Notes under the pieces: generated by a model
The model's input: only the letters and a program-made list of their open reading frames with translations
Database searches by the model: none
Told to the model about the DNA's origin: nothing
Part shown: piece by piece, positions 24,430 through 36,805 of the stretch
Layout of the letters: each line of letters starts with the position of its first letter
Position numbering within the stretch: position 1 is the stretch's first letter
Position numbers and translations under genes: made by a program
NCBI GenBank assembly: GCA_964304625.1
Contig: OZ199839.1
Location: 6,510,001-6,574,000 of the forward strand
DNA: 64,000 nucleotides
Direction of reading: 5' to 3'
From: Kudoa neothunni
Lineage: Eukaryota; Cnidaria

Positions 24430-25970
24430 GGTTCCTGCCATTTTAATGATGAATGCTGCTTATATGATAATGATCATGACGATTTGGTCAATGAAGATAG
24501 TATCGAATAGTGTTTAATTCACAGTGATACATTGACAAATAAGTGGTATCACAAGTAGCAATATAAGATCATCTGCAACAAAAACCTTTACCGCAGACGT
24601 TATGAAATCTACTCTTTGTCCTAATTAATACGCTCGCTTGAAAATAAAAACTCTTGAAGATTGTTTTATGATTTTTTCAATGAAGAATTATGTGCAACAA
24701 TCATAAAGTACACTAACATGTTTTGCAGAAAATATTTTAAACATTAATGGTTTGATATGGGAAGCGTTAAATTCATGGGTCGCTTTAGTCTTATTATACT
24801 TATGGGAACGCATACGGATCGGCGAGAGCTTTTTTTCGTACTTTTCAGTGTCAAGGAAGGCGAAAAAATGTACATAAGAAATTTTTCACTTCGTTGATTC
24901 TGACGGATTAATCATCGATAAATTCATTTTGATGATTTTGAAACCAGGGTTAAGCTAAAGGAGACATAAATTTTTTTAATGATATGAGATATGGAGTACG
25001 TGGATTAATACATTTCACAGATCTATTATTCCAAGTCAAGGTGTTACGATAGATAAACATCTTGCTTCATTTTGGGGAAGATATCCGTTTGTACAATGTA
25101 TGTCAATGGAACCGACGAAATATTGTCTGAAATTTTTCTTGTTGGTTGACAAGAAATCTAACTATGGCTTGAACATCAATATCTATTTAAGGAGGAATAA
25201 TTCTGACAGTACGAGACAATTTAAAATTGACGAAAGCATAGTTCTCTATCGGCCCCGCTTTTTTATTCTGGCCGTAACGTGGTAGCTGATGATTTTTAAC
25301 TTCATCTACATTCGTCGAAAAATAGATAGATAAAAAGCTCGTTTTCTTAGGAACAATGATAATGATAGAAAAGGGAAATTCCGAGCTGCATTCTTCATTC
25401 TCAGAGAAGACATATTTATGACAACAATTTTGTATTTTATAAAGTTATGCGATGGTTTCGTCTGTATAAAAAAAATCGAGGGCTGCCATTCATTTGACAA
25501 ATGGCATCGCAAACGAGTCTGTATCTGATGAAAAATATAAATTTAAGCCTACGTATATCTTAAACTATAACTGAATTCAAGACTGAATTGATAACAGATC
25601 GAATGTTTGAACCTGTTTCAGAGCGCCGGCTTACGATGGGATACCCACGATGTTTTTTAATATTATTAACCTATCATTAATTAATGATTAGGCGTTATAT
25701 GAGAATATCTACGGCGATATGAATGAAAACGGGCCTACATTTCTAAAGGAAATTTCTCAATTTCTCCGCGATCCTCTTTCTAACTAATAAAATGTCCACC
25801 AAAATCATAAAATGTATACTATAACGAGACCGCGATCCGAAGAAAGCAGACGCTAGTAATCTGAGTCAATTTAGATGTGATTTTTGCGGAAGAAAAAAGA
25901 CCGCGAAACGTCACAATGGTAGAAATTATGTTTCAAACTTTATTGCTCATAGCATTCATCTAAAATTTGT
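24430..25970 (+). pseudogene. piggyBac transposase, copy B (degraded)
   Basis: Reading along the plus strand: an N-terminal domain remnant (about 24,700-24,900), then VTIDKHLASFWGR, MSMEPTKYCLKFFLLVDKKS (25,100 onward), GRNVVADDF (second catalytic Asp region, about 25,275-25,300), FKPTYILNYN and a helical C-terminal segment with FNIINLSLIND. A remnant of the cysteine finger (RCDFCGRKKTAKR, about 25,870) ends it. Several stops and frame changes make it dead. It belongs to a lineage different from copy A. Confidence 0.7.
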
Positions 25971-27122
25971 TTTAAATGTTAAAAATTGCAGATCTTATTT
26001 ATTTTAAAAATTCTTTCGAAATCATGTAATAGACTACTTTTCTTAGAAAAGAAACATTATGGGTCAATAATCGATCATATACGTCTTCCGTCTATAAAGA
26101 TAATAAATCGGATTAGAGTTGGATTAACGCACGTATATCCTCATGTATTAATTAAGGTTTCGCCCAAAAATATGTTTTATAATTTACGAATAAAGTTTTT
26201 ATAATTTTTCAAATATATTCGGTAAATAAATGTGGGGTTAACTACGCCCCAAAAACCTTAGGGAAGTATCGATTTTCGGATCAATAGAGGGTTAAACTCA
26301 ATAATAAATTGGCAGATATTCTTAAAATTTTTGTAGAAATTAATATTTAATAAATACAGTAGACAATCGATTTTTCGTGGTTTCGGAGCATGCACGCCTT
26401 CAGAATCATGATAGTTGGGGAGTGATTTAAATAGTTGTTCATTAAAATTTATCTGATTTTCTGTTTAATTTAATATAAATAATTAAAAATAAACCCGTTG
26501 AATGTTATTTCTGATACGAGTAAATTTAATTTTTTTATATTTGAATTGACATTTAACATTTATTTCAAAATCGTATTTATTTTATGTATAAATTTTCTGT
26601 ATAATTTCATCTTTGTGAATAAATAAAAAATTTTTATATTTTAAATTTTGAGCTAAGTGATTTCGAATTAAATTATTGCAGCGACAAAAAACCATAGTAA
26701 TGGTTTTTTACCTTATCTCATCAATTTTTATCAGTGTTGATAATCAATAATGAAAAATTGCTAATAGAGACCAAGAAATAACTGAGAAACGACTTTAAAA
26801 ATCGTTTTTGTGGAAATAATCAGTTATCTTAATTTGGCAAAATCATTTGAATAATACGTTTGACAGCTTACTTTCCAACTTTATGCTTAAGTTATACTCA
26901 TCAATTGTATTATACTTCACGAAACTTTAATGTTTTTGAATTGAGTCTATAATTTACTTCGAAGAAATATCATTGATTGTTAAGTCTGAATATATCGTAA
27001 TCATAATGGTTCTTTTACGTTTTCTATGTTAAGCTGTAAGTTAACTGAATCTTTATTATCCACAGAAAATTATCGTGCTTCTCTAGAATCATCTCGTAAA
27101 TTTCCGCATCAATTTCTGTTAT
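25971..27122. other. AT-rich spacer
   Basis: A GGGGTTAACTACGCCCC-containing segment near 26,235 and TTAACCCT (minus strand) near 26,290 could be the far piggyBac terminus. Otherwise nothing is seen. Confidence 0.35.
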
Positions 27123-27800
27123 TTAATTTAGCATAATTTCCTTATTTATATCTTTATCGTTAGCAGAAGAAAATCTAGCTTTAAAACAATTCAATATGAT
27201 CTTATAGCTAACAGACTCCCACGCTTCTTTAGTTAAAAGCACAAATTCCAGATACTCTAGTGAAGTTAGGAGGCAGCCAGCTTCTGTTAATGCAAAGAAC
27301 TTTTTTAGAATTTCTCTTTTATATGCTGCTTTGGACGAGTGGATAATACTCTGAACTAAAGGCAGCAAAACGCTTATTGTATTTTGAGGAAGATAAACCA
27401 TCTTTATATAACTTAAATCGTTGGGAAAATTAGAAATTGAATTGTCAAATATAAAACAATAATATTGTAATTTATCCAAAAAGCCTATTTAAACTAATCG
27501 TATATTTTATAAACATAAAATCAGTCGTTCAGGCTTTTTCGCAGCACCCATACTTTAGTAGAAGATTTTTTGCATTTTTGGAACATCTTGATTTAGCAGA
27601 ATGCCAAATAAAAAAGGATCGAGTTTTTTTACCGGATATGAAAGCACCAAAGAGGATTCTTATTCTTTTTTTCTCTTTTTTTATTCGTTTATAGGAAATC
27701 TACCTAGTTGTGTCATAGCTCTTTCCTAAAACTATGCTAACATATACAAACAAAAATTTTAGTTCTTGTTGTTGATAGTATAGCGCAATTTCGTCGATTT
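27123..27800 (-). pseudogene. pogo/Tigger-type transposase C-terminal relic
   Basis: The open stretch 27,123-27,479 reads VYLPQNTISVLLPLVQSIIH then KAAYKREIL, the equivalent of LPPNTTSLLQPLDQGVI..fKa.Yrr in the DDE_1 domain of pogo/Tigger/jerky transposases. It ends with a helical NCFKARF segment. Upstream (to about 27,700) are KSRCSKNAKNLLLKYGCCEKA and a following TDFMF, degraded forms of nPRCFK...Y..nkkAWMT..iF. Stops and frame changes are frequent. Confidence 0.65.
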
Positions 27801-28559
27801 TAAAAACTCAGTTTGGAGGGTAGTTCGTTATTATGTCTAATAACACCGGAATCCATTTTTAATTGCTTCGCTGTCAATAAAAAAAATCATTATGATAATT
27901 TTGCCATTTTAGATTGAATATTGATTAAAACTCTTGAAACCGTCGGTTATTGATGAATCCACACAAGAATAACTTGAGCGCAATTCTCTCATTTTATTAA
28001 TCATATCAATAGAAGTTAGCTCTATTTTTTGAGCGCATCAAAGTAGTCCACTCAAACTTCTCAGAATCACTCTCTTTGTTGGTACTATATTTCAAATTTT
28101 TTCAGGTGAAACTATCCCACGTTCATGTGATTTCAATATTTCTTCTTATTAAGAATGACATCCAATATGAAATTGTAGGAAGTTTAAAATGTTGAACAGT
28201 ATCATCCTCCGCTCGCTGATTAGGCAATTGTTCCAAAATTCGATTATATCAAATTCTTCCTTTATTTTTATGCTTTTGTTATTTTTTCGCTTCATCTGAA
28301 AATTACGAAAAACCCTCAAGTTTGCTAGAAGAATTAAAAAAAAGTACGTAAAATCCGCAACGATGGATTTTTCATATTTTCATCATTTTTTATTTATTTG
28401 TAAACTTTTTTAAATTAGACATTAATACGATATTCTAATATTGAATCTTTACTTTTACAGAGGCTATCAGAGTAAACGAGAAACAAGAAGTTATAAAATA
28501 CGAAAAATCGTTTGCCTACTGAATTTGTAAAACTATAAACATTCTCTTTCTTTTATGGG
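27801..28559. other. AT-rich spacer
   Basis: No supported feature; it may contain further decayed pogo sequence. Confidence 0.35.
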
Positions 28560-29003
28560 TCATTTAATTCTTAGTGCTGTAGCCCAATAATTATAATACG
28601 TAAAGTTACAATCTGCGTGATAAATAATATTCAAGCGTCATTAGTTTTTACTATTTTTAATTATTTCTATATCCTAAGAGGGAAGGAATGGGAAAGATAT
28701 TATTAATTTATCAGAATCAAAAAATAAAATCTTTATACAGCTTATGAGTAAGAGATGATGGGATTAAGAATTGTCATTATGCAAACGTACGTGCTTTTTA
28801 AGACTAGAATTTATCCCTCAAATAGCCTCTGCTCTTGTTTAACTAGTATAAAACCTTCAGGTAATATGAATTTGGCTTCCATGTTAAGGGATAAATTTGA
28901 AAAAACGATTGAGAACCCATGTGCTAAATTGTACGAAAACCAAGTTAATGTCTATTGTTTTAACGAAAGCACGTGTAATAAACGATTAATCAATTTTATT
29001 TAA
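28560..29003 (+). repeat. dispersed repeat, copy 2, with an 82-aa ORF
   Basis: Aligns with 10,010-10,330 in its first half, and in its second half with 2822-2900. An 82-codon ORF (28,755-29,003) covers the second half (MNLASMLRDKFEKTIENPC) but has no recognised domain; I read it as part of the repeat rather than a cellular gene. Confidence 0.4.
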
Positions 29004-29812
29004 GTTATAAGAATAACTATGTTCATGAATTATTTTTATTATGTTTGATCTTAATTAATCAAGGTTATAATTTATTTCGTCTTAAATTATTGTCTATTAT
29101 AGACAACTTAACGTAAAATAGTGATAAAAAAGTGAAATATAATAAAGGATAGATAATATCGTAATACAATAATAAAAGTAAGAGTAAAAAAAATGCTTCA
29201 AATGTGTGAATATAAATAGATGGTTAAAATTTTTTTTCGAATAATCTAGACTTTGATTAAGAATATATTGTTAATATTGACTTTATAAATGTTAAAAGAG
29301 CAAATTAAAAGGTTTTAAAGTTGCATAAATTGACGAATTAATCACAAAAATTTCGTATTCAGTTAGTAACTTGGAAAGAATAAAAATTTAAGTTAGAAGT
29401 TATTCGTAAAATATTAATTGGAATCGAAATTGATCAATATTTCATTAAATCAAAAATTAATTTGTATATTAGAAGACAAAAATTAGTCGTTACCATTAAT
29501 CAACATTTGGTCGTGTGAATCTGGCATTAGATTTTAAGATGCATTATTTAATCCAAATGAATTATAAAAAACACAATATAATTACTCTATGATTGTGAAT
29601 AAAATCGTTTTTTTATAAAATATCGTTTAGACAGTTAAGGAAAATGGATGCAGATTACAAATAAAACAAAAATGAAAATCGGCATAATATAAATCATAAA
29701 AGACATGAAACTGCAAAATTTATAACGGATGAATGGATTCAAAGATAAAAACAATTAGAAGAAAATAGAATTTTCATTACAGTGTTTTTAATTAAAATTA
29801 TCATAATTTCAA
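29004..29812. other. AT-rich spacer
   Basis: No coding or RNA signal recognised. Confidence 0.45.
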
Positions 29813-30193
29813 TTAATTAATTGCGCCTCCAAATCGATTATTGCAATTAATTTTTGACCAATCAATTTTATCCATCCCCTGATGTCCAGTAATATAACGA
29901 AGTTGTGTTGATTTTATTCCAGCCATCCAATAGTAGGAAAATCCAGGCACTTCCCTTATTGATAACTTTTTTGAATTAAAGAAAGAATCATAGAAAAAGG
30001 ATATTTTTTTACAACGTCTTTGTGTGCGAACTACAGAGAGCCCAGTGTTTCCACAGTAAAAGCATTGGTTTGGTTTGTTTGTTATCATTTCATCAAAGAG
30101 AAACTTTATGGCAGCATTTCTAGAATAGAAAATATTTTGAACTTCTATCGCAGGAAGAATCATTTTTAATAGAAACGGCTGAATGCCGTACAT
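29813..30193 (-). pseudogene. ISXO2/IS1595-like transposase N-terminal part
   Basis: A 126-codon frame contains an N-terminal zinc-ribbon remnant (QCFYCGNTGLSVVRTQRRC). It is followed by KISFFYDSFFNSKKLSIRE and FSYYWMAGIKSTQLRYITGH, the pattern of ISXO2-like (IS1595/Merlin-related) transposases where a zinc ribbon precedes the DDE domain. The catalytic part is missing, so this is a fragment. The C-terminal half of a related element is at 53,419-53,860. Confidence 0.6.
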
Positions 30194-31364
30194 ATAGGAT
30201 TAGACACCCCTATGTGCAAAGTCAACCTAATATGACGACACTTTTTAAATAGGTATTTATAATGTTTTATTCAAATGAATAATAGAAAAAATATATCTAT
30301 TTTAGTTATCATTAAAAAAAAAGCTGAAAATTGCATTTATATAAATCTTGCAAGGTTACTGATCTAGTTTCTCCATTTTATATTTATATTTTTGGAAATT
30401 TTTGTTTGAAGTAATAGAATCATCTACAATAGAATCTTTTCATTATTTAATTGTATTTACACAAAAAAATTTATTTTTGTTTTAATCGATATGTAGAAAA
30501 TGTTATATTACTCAAACGAAATTCTCATTCTCTCGTGTGGAGATATTACTTTTTTAGGTAGAAGATAATTAGTTTCAAAAGTTTTTCTAAATCAACTTTA
30601 TATTTTCTAAAATTCCATTAAGACTGGAAATATAATACATTTTAAAGTGTTATCGATTTTTATTAACTTGATGATAGCCTTTCATATAATTTAATTATAT
30701 TATTGTCTTAATGAAGGCTGTTTAATTTATGAACTTTTGTAGTAGGCATTTATTAAAATGTTTAAGCGTTTATGTTTAATTTTCATAAAAATGTGTGGTT
30801 TCTATAATTAATTTTCTGTTGTTACAAATTTTTTAGAAAAAATAAAAATTATGGATCATAAGCTATTAAACACATTTTAACTGCTTTGTTTCTAATTCAT
30901 CTCATCTAGTACAGTTTTAATATAATTGGGGATTTTTTTCACCTGCCGTAATTTTTTTAGGTTATCTCTATATCAAAATGATATAAAACCCCATTAATTT
31001 AACTCATTACTTATGGTTAATATATAATTGAATATCATCCGATGAAGTATAGATACGACATTTAATATTAATTTTATTAAGCAAATTCTAGCATGATTAT
31101 CAATAATTGAAACAGTCAACATCATTAGCATTGAAATTGATATATAGTGTTTACATGTTATTATTAAGATAAAATAGTTTCGAATATTATTATTATGGAT
31201 GGATACAAAGTGTTAAAAGGAAAATCAAATAAATATTGTTTATTAATACGCTATAGATAGAACATCAGAATCTCGTTAATAATGTGTAATAATTACTGGC
31301 ACATAAAGTGAATTTAAAATATGGGCATATGGTTGGATGGAAATGATTCTACGATTATGCGGGA
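30194..31364. other. AT-rich spacer
   Basis: More than 1 kb with no frame, repeat or RNA gene that I can support. Confidence 0.45.
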
Positions 31365-32738
31365 TTCAATGGAGTACCGCAAATAGCTTTGCAATCATCT
31401 AAGTTCTTGAAGTTATTCAAGTTCATGTCTTTTCCATTAAAGTTAAAGGATTGGCATTTTTCGCCAGTTGCTTGATCTTTGTTATAATAAAATCTTTGAA
31501 TTTTGTATTTATCAGTATCAACTGACATCCCGGCTTTTGGTAGTAAACAAGCTTCAACAGCAGTTAACTGACCAACGTGACCAGCTACATAAATATTATT
31601 AAATTTTATTTGAAATTAAGTTCATACTTGCGGGACAGAAACTTGCGCACAACTCAACAGAGCTAAATATGTTCAATTTACCATCGTCAATTTTTGTGTC
31701 TGCGGGTACAACTGTTTTTGACATGAATGGTAAGCATAAAGCTAAGGTATTGTTGAAATAGTAGTACGTAGATACATGTGTCATTGTTGTGACATCTTCG
31801 GTGCTTTCTACCTGATGTGGGCCGTTGGCTTTGCACGCTGCAACTTTATTTTCTGTTTGAAAAAATAAAATATTTAATAATTTTTTAAAATTATACTTAT
31901 GCAAGTCTTGACACAAGTTGGTAATTCACGGAAAAATCCTCTATTGGCTCCTCTTCCAACAGCAGCATAAATACATCTGTCTCCGTCTTTATGGGGAACA
32001 ATTCCCATTATTGGCGTTGCAGTTTTAACTTCAGGTACAAAGGTGCAGTCAAATTTATTTGGTGTAGCCGTTATTTTAGTAGGGTCAATAGTCCCTTGTA
32101 TCCCCCCGTTCTCTGTATCTAATACATAAAATATGAAATTTTTATCATTATTTAATTATCTTAGCATAAATTATCCTAAAATGTAATTACTTTGACAAAC
32201 TTGTTTGCATTCCAATTCTGTGCCAAAGTTGTTTGCATTTCCACCACATCCGTTGTATTTGAAGCTGTGACATGAATTTTCTTTACCATCAACAACTTCT
32301 TGCTGAAATACCATCTTGTTAACATTTTATCTCCTTCTAAACTACATGCTCCGTCATCTTTCTTGAATGCACAGGCACCAACTTTTTCTTCTGGTGTAAA
32401 TTTTACTATTCCGCATTCAATAGTGAATAAATCACAAAATAAATTTACAATGCTCATTGCAAGAGCGAATCTAGAGACAAAGTTGTTGAAATTACCAAGG
32501 GATCCCAGGTATGTAAAAGGTTTGCATGTGGCGTCAGTTTTATCAATATACCATCTTTCTACAGCTGCTTTTGCTTTTTCGGCATTATCCGTCAACCAAG
32601 CTGGTGGCTGACCTGCCATCTTTTTCATAGAAGGTAAAGCTCTCTCTATACAAAATAAGTAAATATAAAAAGCGAATCAAGTCAGTCACCAGCGGTAACA
32701 ATTGCGAGGAAAAGAGAAAAAATTGTAAACTCCAACAT
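31365..32738 (-). pseudogene. five-Kunitz secreted protein, paralogue K1 (probably broken)
   Basis: Paralogue of the intact gene at 39,768-41,155, in opposite orientation. Exon 1 (32,738-32,690) encodes a signal peptide (MLEFTIFSLFLAIVTAG) followed by a 44-nt intron. Five Kunitz-type units follow: D1 (AVERWYIDKTDATCKPF), D2 (ACAFKKDDGACSLEGDK), D3 (FDCTFVPEV ... RCIYAAVG), D4 (YYYFNNTLALCLPF) and D5 (KIQRFYYNKDQ, CKAIC). Compared with K2 it has a 2-nt insertion at the end of D1. The aligned 25-nt intron has no AG, so the intron reads through in frame. It also has a net one-base loss in D2 near 32,290 that shifts the frame away from the D2 cysteines. Either it is a young pseudogene or the D2 indel is a sequencing error. 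Confidence 0.75.
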
Positions 32739-32772
32739 ATTGTCTATTAATGTATTACAATTAGATAATAAG

Positions 32773-32780
32773 TATTTATA
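32773..32780 (-). promoter_or_regulatory. TATA-like box of K1
   Basis: TATAAATA on the minus strand lies 35-42 nt upstream of the K1 ATG. TATA-like sequences at comparable distances precede the ATGs of K2 and K3, which suggests very short 5' leaders. Confidence 0.4.
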
Positions 32781-33185
32781 CGAGAATATTTTATACAATC
32801 TATTCATTATTGAAATAACTGAAGATTTAAAAACGATTGAATTGATTCAGCTTATAAATATTTGTTTGATACCGATCAAAATTAAAAGGAATATCAAGTT
32901 AATAAATTTATTTTAGATTATTATTATTAACTGTAACGTCGTATAGAAACACATTTTAATTAATGTTAGGCTTTTGAAATTTTCAATATTTTCTATTTAT
33001 TACGTAATTTAAACAGATTTCCGTTCGTATTATTTTATTAATATGGCATAAAATAATTATGATCTCTATTTCCTATAATATTATAGTAGATTTTATCTGA
33101 TATCGGTACACTTACTTCTATGAATTGTACTATTGTAATGTTGCATGTTTACTCATATTGTTTCCGCGTGATCATGGATAATATA
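32781..33185. other. spacer between K1 and the Tc1-like element
   Basis: AT-rich; nothing recognised beyond the K1 promoter side. Confidence 0.4.
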
Positions 33186-34744
33186 GGGTTTTCCGAGCTT
33201 TAACAACACTGTGTCAAGCATTAGCAACATTGTGTCAAGCTTTAACAACACGTGTCTAAATTTGGAATCTAATTAAGTAGAGAATTCATATTTATAATTC
33301 AGAAAATATCAAATGAGTGGTAATTATGTATAACATAGTTGATTTGTATAATATTTATGAAATAAATAAGATACCAGTAACGATTCTCAATTACAGCCCC
33401 CCCCCCCCCAAAAAAACGAGACGGACAATCTCAAATGTCACAAGGTCAATGATTATTAACCAATGTGAAAAAAAATATAGCAACTCTATAATTGCAGAAA
33501 ACGTCGGTGTACATCGATGCACCGTTGCTTCAATTGTAAAAGCCTACCTAGTTGACGGAAAGGTAGAATCTTTAAAAGCGGGGTGGCGATTATTCCACAA
33601 AGCTAACTGATGAACAAAAGTTGTTTATTAGAAATTGGGTGGACGAAGACGCAACAATTACTCTCAAAGCCCTTTCGCCTGAAATTAATTGACGGAATGT
33701 GGAGTAAGCGTAAGTGCAAGCACTATTAACAGATGCTTGAAACAATTCCACTATTCGTTAAAAATAGTTACAATTGTCCCCCGAGCGAAGGAATTGTGAG
33801 AATACTTTAGAACAGCGCCTTGTGTATGCTCAAAACTTTAACTCAAAAATTCTTGAGATTGAAGATAAAAATTTTATTTTTATCGATGAAGTTGGGTTCA
33901 GCGTATCTACGCGAACTAGAAAAGGTCGTTCCCTTGCTGGTACATCAGCTTACGTTCCTGTTGGAGGCGTTAGAACAAGGAACATATCCGTTATAGCCTC
34001 AATGAGTAAATACGTATGGTATTTTATAAAGTTAATCGGCGACCAGTGAATGGAGAGGATTTTAAGGAATATCTTATTGAGCTAGTAGATTTTTGTCACT
34101 CGATCGAAATAGATAATCCATGCTTCATATTGGACAACGCGAGAATTCATCATTATCGTGGACTTACAGATGTGCTGAACTCTATGCAATTGATATTGAT
34201 GTACCTGCCTCCATATTCGCCATTTTGAACCCGATCGAAAATGTGTTCAGTAAATGGAAGAACCATGTTATATGGGGCTCAGCAAGGGATGAACCTGATC
34301 TTTTAAAACCTAATAGATGATGGGTTTAAAATTATCACCCCTGATGATTGTTCCGGATACTATCGAAAGATGCTTCGATATGTTTCCAGATGTCTCAACA
34401 GAGAAATTATTATGGAATAAATATAAATTTTATCATCTTTAAGAAGATTATATATTATATCCTCCCAATTTGACATTATTATTTTATACGCGCATCAAAA
34501 CTGCGGAATTTGTAATTAATCTTGAGTTACATCTAGTGCTGTGTTAATTTAGTAAAGTTTATTTCATTTAAGCTTAATCACGTTTATCGTTGTGTATAAA
34601 AATTTTGTTTTTAATCTCGACTTGTTAAAAAAGTTCAAATTATTTCTTTTATTAGTTAATGCAGCAAACCCTGGAATCGTGTTGTTAAAGCTTGACACAA
34701 TGTTGCTAATGCTTGACACAGTGTTGTTAAAGCTCGGAAAACCC
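33186..34744 (+). mobile_element. Tc1-like element with identical 67-bp TIRs
   Basis: The left TIR (33,186-33,252) and right TIR (34,678-34,744) are exact inverted copies beginning GGGTTTTCCGAGC. TA flanks both sides (33,184-33,185 and 34,745-34,746), the Tc1/mariner target duplication. Inside each TIR a unit of about 21 bp ending in GTGTCAA/GTGTCTAA is repeated three times (AACAACACTGTGTCAA, AGCAACATTGTGTCAA, AACAACACGTGTCTAA). These are probable transposase binding sites. Element length is 1,559 bp. Confidence 0.9.
33386..34440 (+). pseudogene. Tc1-like DD34E transposase (frameshifted)
   Basis: The frames give a helix-turn-helix (NSIIAENVGVHRCTVASIVK), a second DNA-binding part, then the DDE core: NFIFIDEVGFSV (first Asp), CFILDN (second Asp) and, after a frame change near 34,228, LNPIENVFSKWK (Glu). 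The second Asp and the Glu are 34 residues apart, i.e. DD34E as in Tc1. Lesions include stops near 33,693 and 33,797 and frame changes. The run of 13 C at 33,397-33,409 in front of the HTH is a likely slippage site. The two TIRs are identical although the gene is broken, so the element may have moved recently with help in trans. Confidence 0.85.
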
Positions 34745-34755
34745 TATATTTTCTA

Positions 34756-36805
34756 CTAGCGCAAAAGCCCCGCTTCGTGATAGCTTCCTTGCCCAGCTAA
34801 GTAGACTAAAACCTGGCACAGACTAAAGCCTTTTTGATTTTTAAGTAAATAGCGCCAATGTCCAATATGTCTGGTACAGTATCATGGAAAATTTTAACTT
34901 TTAGTTTTATTTTTGAATGGAGAAATTCTACGTAAGATTTAATCTAATTAGCACGTTAAACCCTGTAAAATTTATTTTTATATTTTAATTGTTGCATTTA
35001 AAGCTTGTCATTATTTTTGCAATGTGATAATTTAGATAAACGAAATTATGCCCGCACTTTCTATTCAAATATAACTAGACGTATTGGGGGAAATTAATGA
35101 ACATTTTTAAGTTTATTTCACAAATTATAGACCAGAAATGTAATGAACTTAATTTTAAGAGATATGTAATTAGCGATTAAAGTTCAGTTATTTATGAAAC
35201 AAAATCATTAAGTAACATAAATAGGATTTTCAGTTCTTTTCAAAATTTTGCAATAAAAATTAATCCTTCTAGTTATAAAATTTATTATTAGTCTACAAAC
35301 GATAAAATAAATAAAATCAACCTAAGATGCCTCCGAAATATAAATATTAATCGTTACTCCTCTTTTTGCAATTTTATAATGGTGCCAACCGATGTTTTAA
35401 AAAGTTTGTGAGCGGTAACTTATGTATTCATTATTGTAACAAAATTTCCCCATTTATAAATAAACTCAACCTTTTCTTAATAAAAATACTTACTGGTTCA
35501 AAAATCTACAAATTTAATTAACAAAATATGATTAAATCAAAAATGTAAAGGTGTTTTTGGTTTGAAAAATTACAATAATGCTTAAACATTCAACTGGTTT
35601 TCTTGAAGGAGTGCATCCTTTTAAAAATTAACGTACTGTTTGATTGCCCTAAACAAATTTCTTCGTATTTAACTATTCTTAGATTAACAAAAACGTTGTG
35701 AAAATATTGGTTAGATTGAATAGATCAATAATTTCCTATTAACTTACATGGCACGCATTGAAAAGGGACTGTATTTTGTGCAAACGTAATCGTGAATATA
35801 AATTCTTAAATTACGTATAGAATGCGGTGTCGCATATTTTCATGCAGCTTTTATATCAATGAATTAATGCGAGCCTAAAGAAAACAGTACATTGATTTGA
35901 ATATTAACATTAAGGTCTAGAGGTAAGGAATAATTAGGTTACTAAGAACTTAAACATTATTTAAAAAATTGTCTCATCAAATTTAGAAACTTATCGAATT
36001 AGTGATGCCAGCTATTTTTCAAGAAAGTTTAGGAAAACCAAAAAATGAGTAAAAACTTATCGAAAAGACGAGTATAGTTTCAATCTCAATCGACATATTT
36101 GATAAAAAGAAATATTTACATCTCAGGAATTCAAATGGAGCATAATTTTCATTTAAGTTATCACAAAAATTTAATCATTTGAAAAATCTACACACATCTT
36201 ACATCGTTTTTAGAATGCGTATAGAAACCCAAATTATTCCAACATTACAACAACTTTTAATCTCAAATTATGTATTTTATTTAAAATGATCAAGATCTAT
36301 TTTGCTTAACTAATCTATAACGTTCGAAAAGAGAATATACACACCAAACAACTTGTTTTTGTTTTATATTTTAAGGGAAATGTGACAACTCTTGTAAATG
36401 AGACGTTAATAGTTTTATTAATCTCAAAAGTACTCCGAGCAGGCATATGTAAAATTTTTAGAACATTCTATACCATAATTAATAGACTCTTTTTCTATAT
36501 TAGGAGCAAAAGTTCATTTTGTTTGGCTAATCAATCTGAAGTAAACAAATATCAATATTATGCCGGTACTTTTTAATCCGCTATTTGTGAAGACAACCGG
36601 AAAATTCCTTACTTCGGACTGTGTTATTGACTATATTTATACTTCTAAGTAAATGTTCGATTTTTATTAATGGGGTTTTCTATTCAAATACAAACTTACA
36701 GATATATTTAAAGAAAGTTTCTCCAAGGCATATGAGTACAGCTGAAAACTGACACACACACCGACAGACATAAAAACTTTAATATGTATATGTATATAGA
36801 ATAGA
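34756..36805 (-). mobile_element. non-autonomous Helitron H1
   Basis: On the minus strand the 5' end reads TCTATTCTATATAC (from 36,805), followed by a TGTCTGTCGGTGTGTGTGTC tract typical of Helitron starts. The 3' end reads CACGAAGCGGGGCTTTTGCG followed by CTAG and then T (34,756 / 34,755). Ends TC...CTAG inserted between A and T fit Helitron rules. The 3' end matches those at 41,334 and 63,680. No Rep/helicase frame lies inside, so it is non-autonomous. The 5' end abuts a piggyBac reading frame that stops exactly there. Joining both ends as one 2.05-kb element is inference. Confidence 0.6.

Noticed and set aside
26240-26300. Right-hand terminus of piggyBac copy B
   Set aside because: TTAA-like and GC-rich bits are present, but no convincing match to a left end could be made by eye.
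32300-32611. 103-codon plus-strand ORF
   Set aside because: Antisense shadow of the K1 Kunitz exons.
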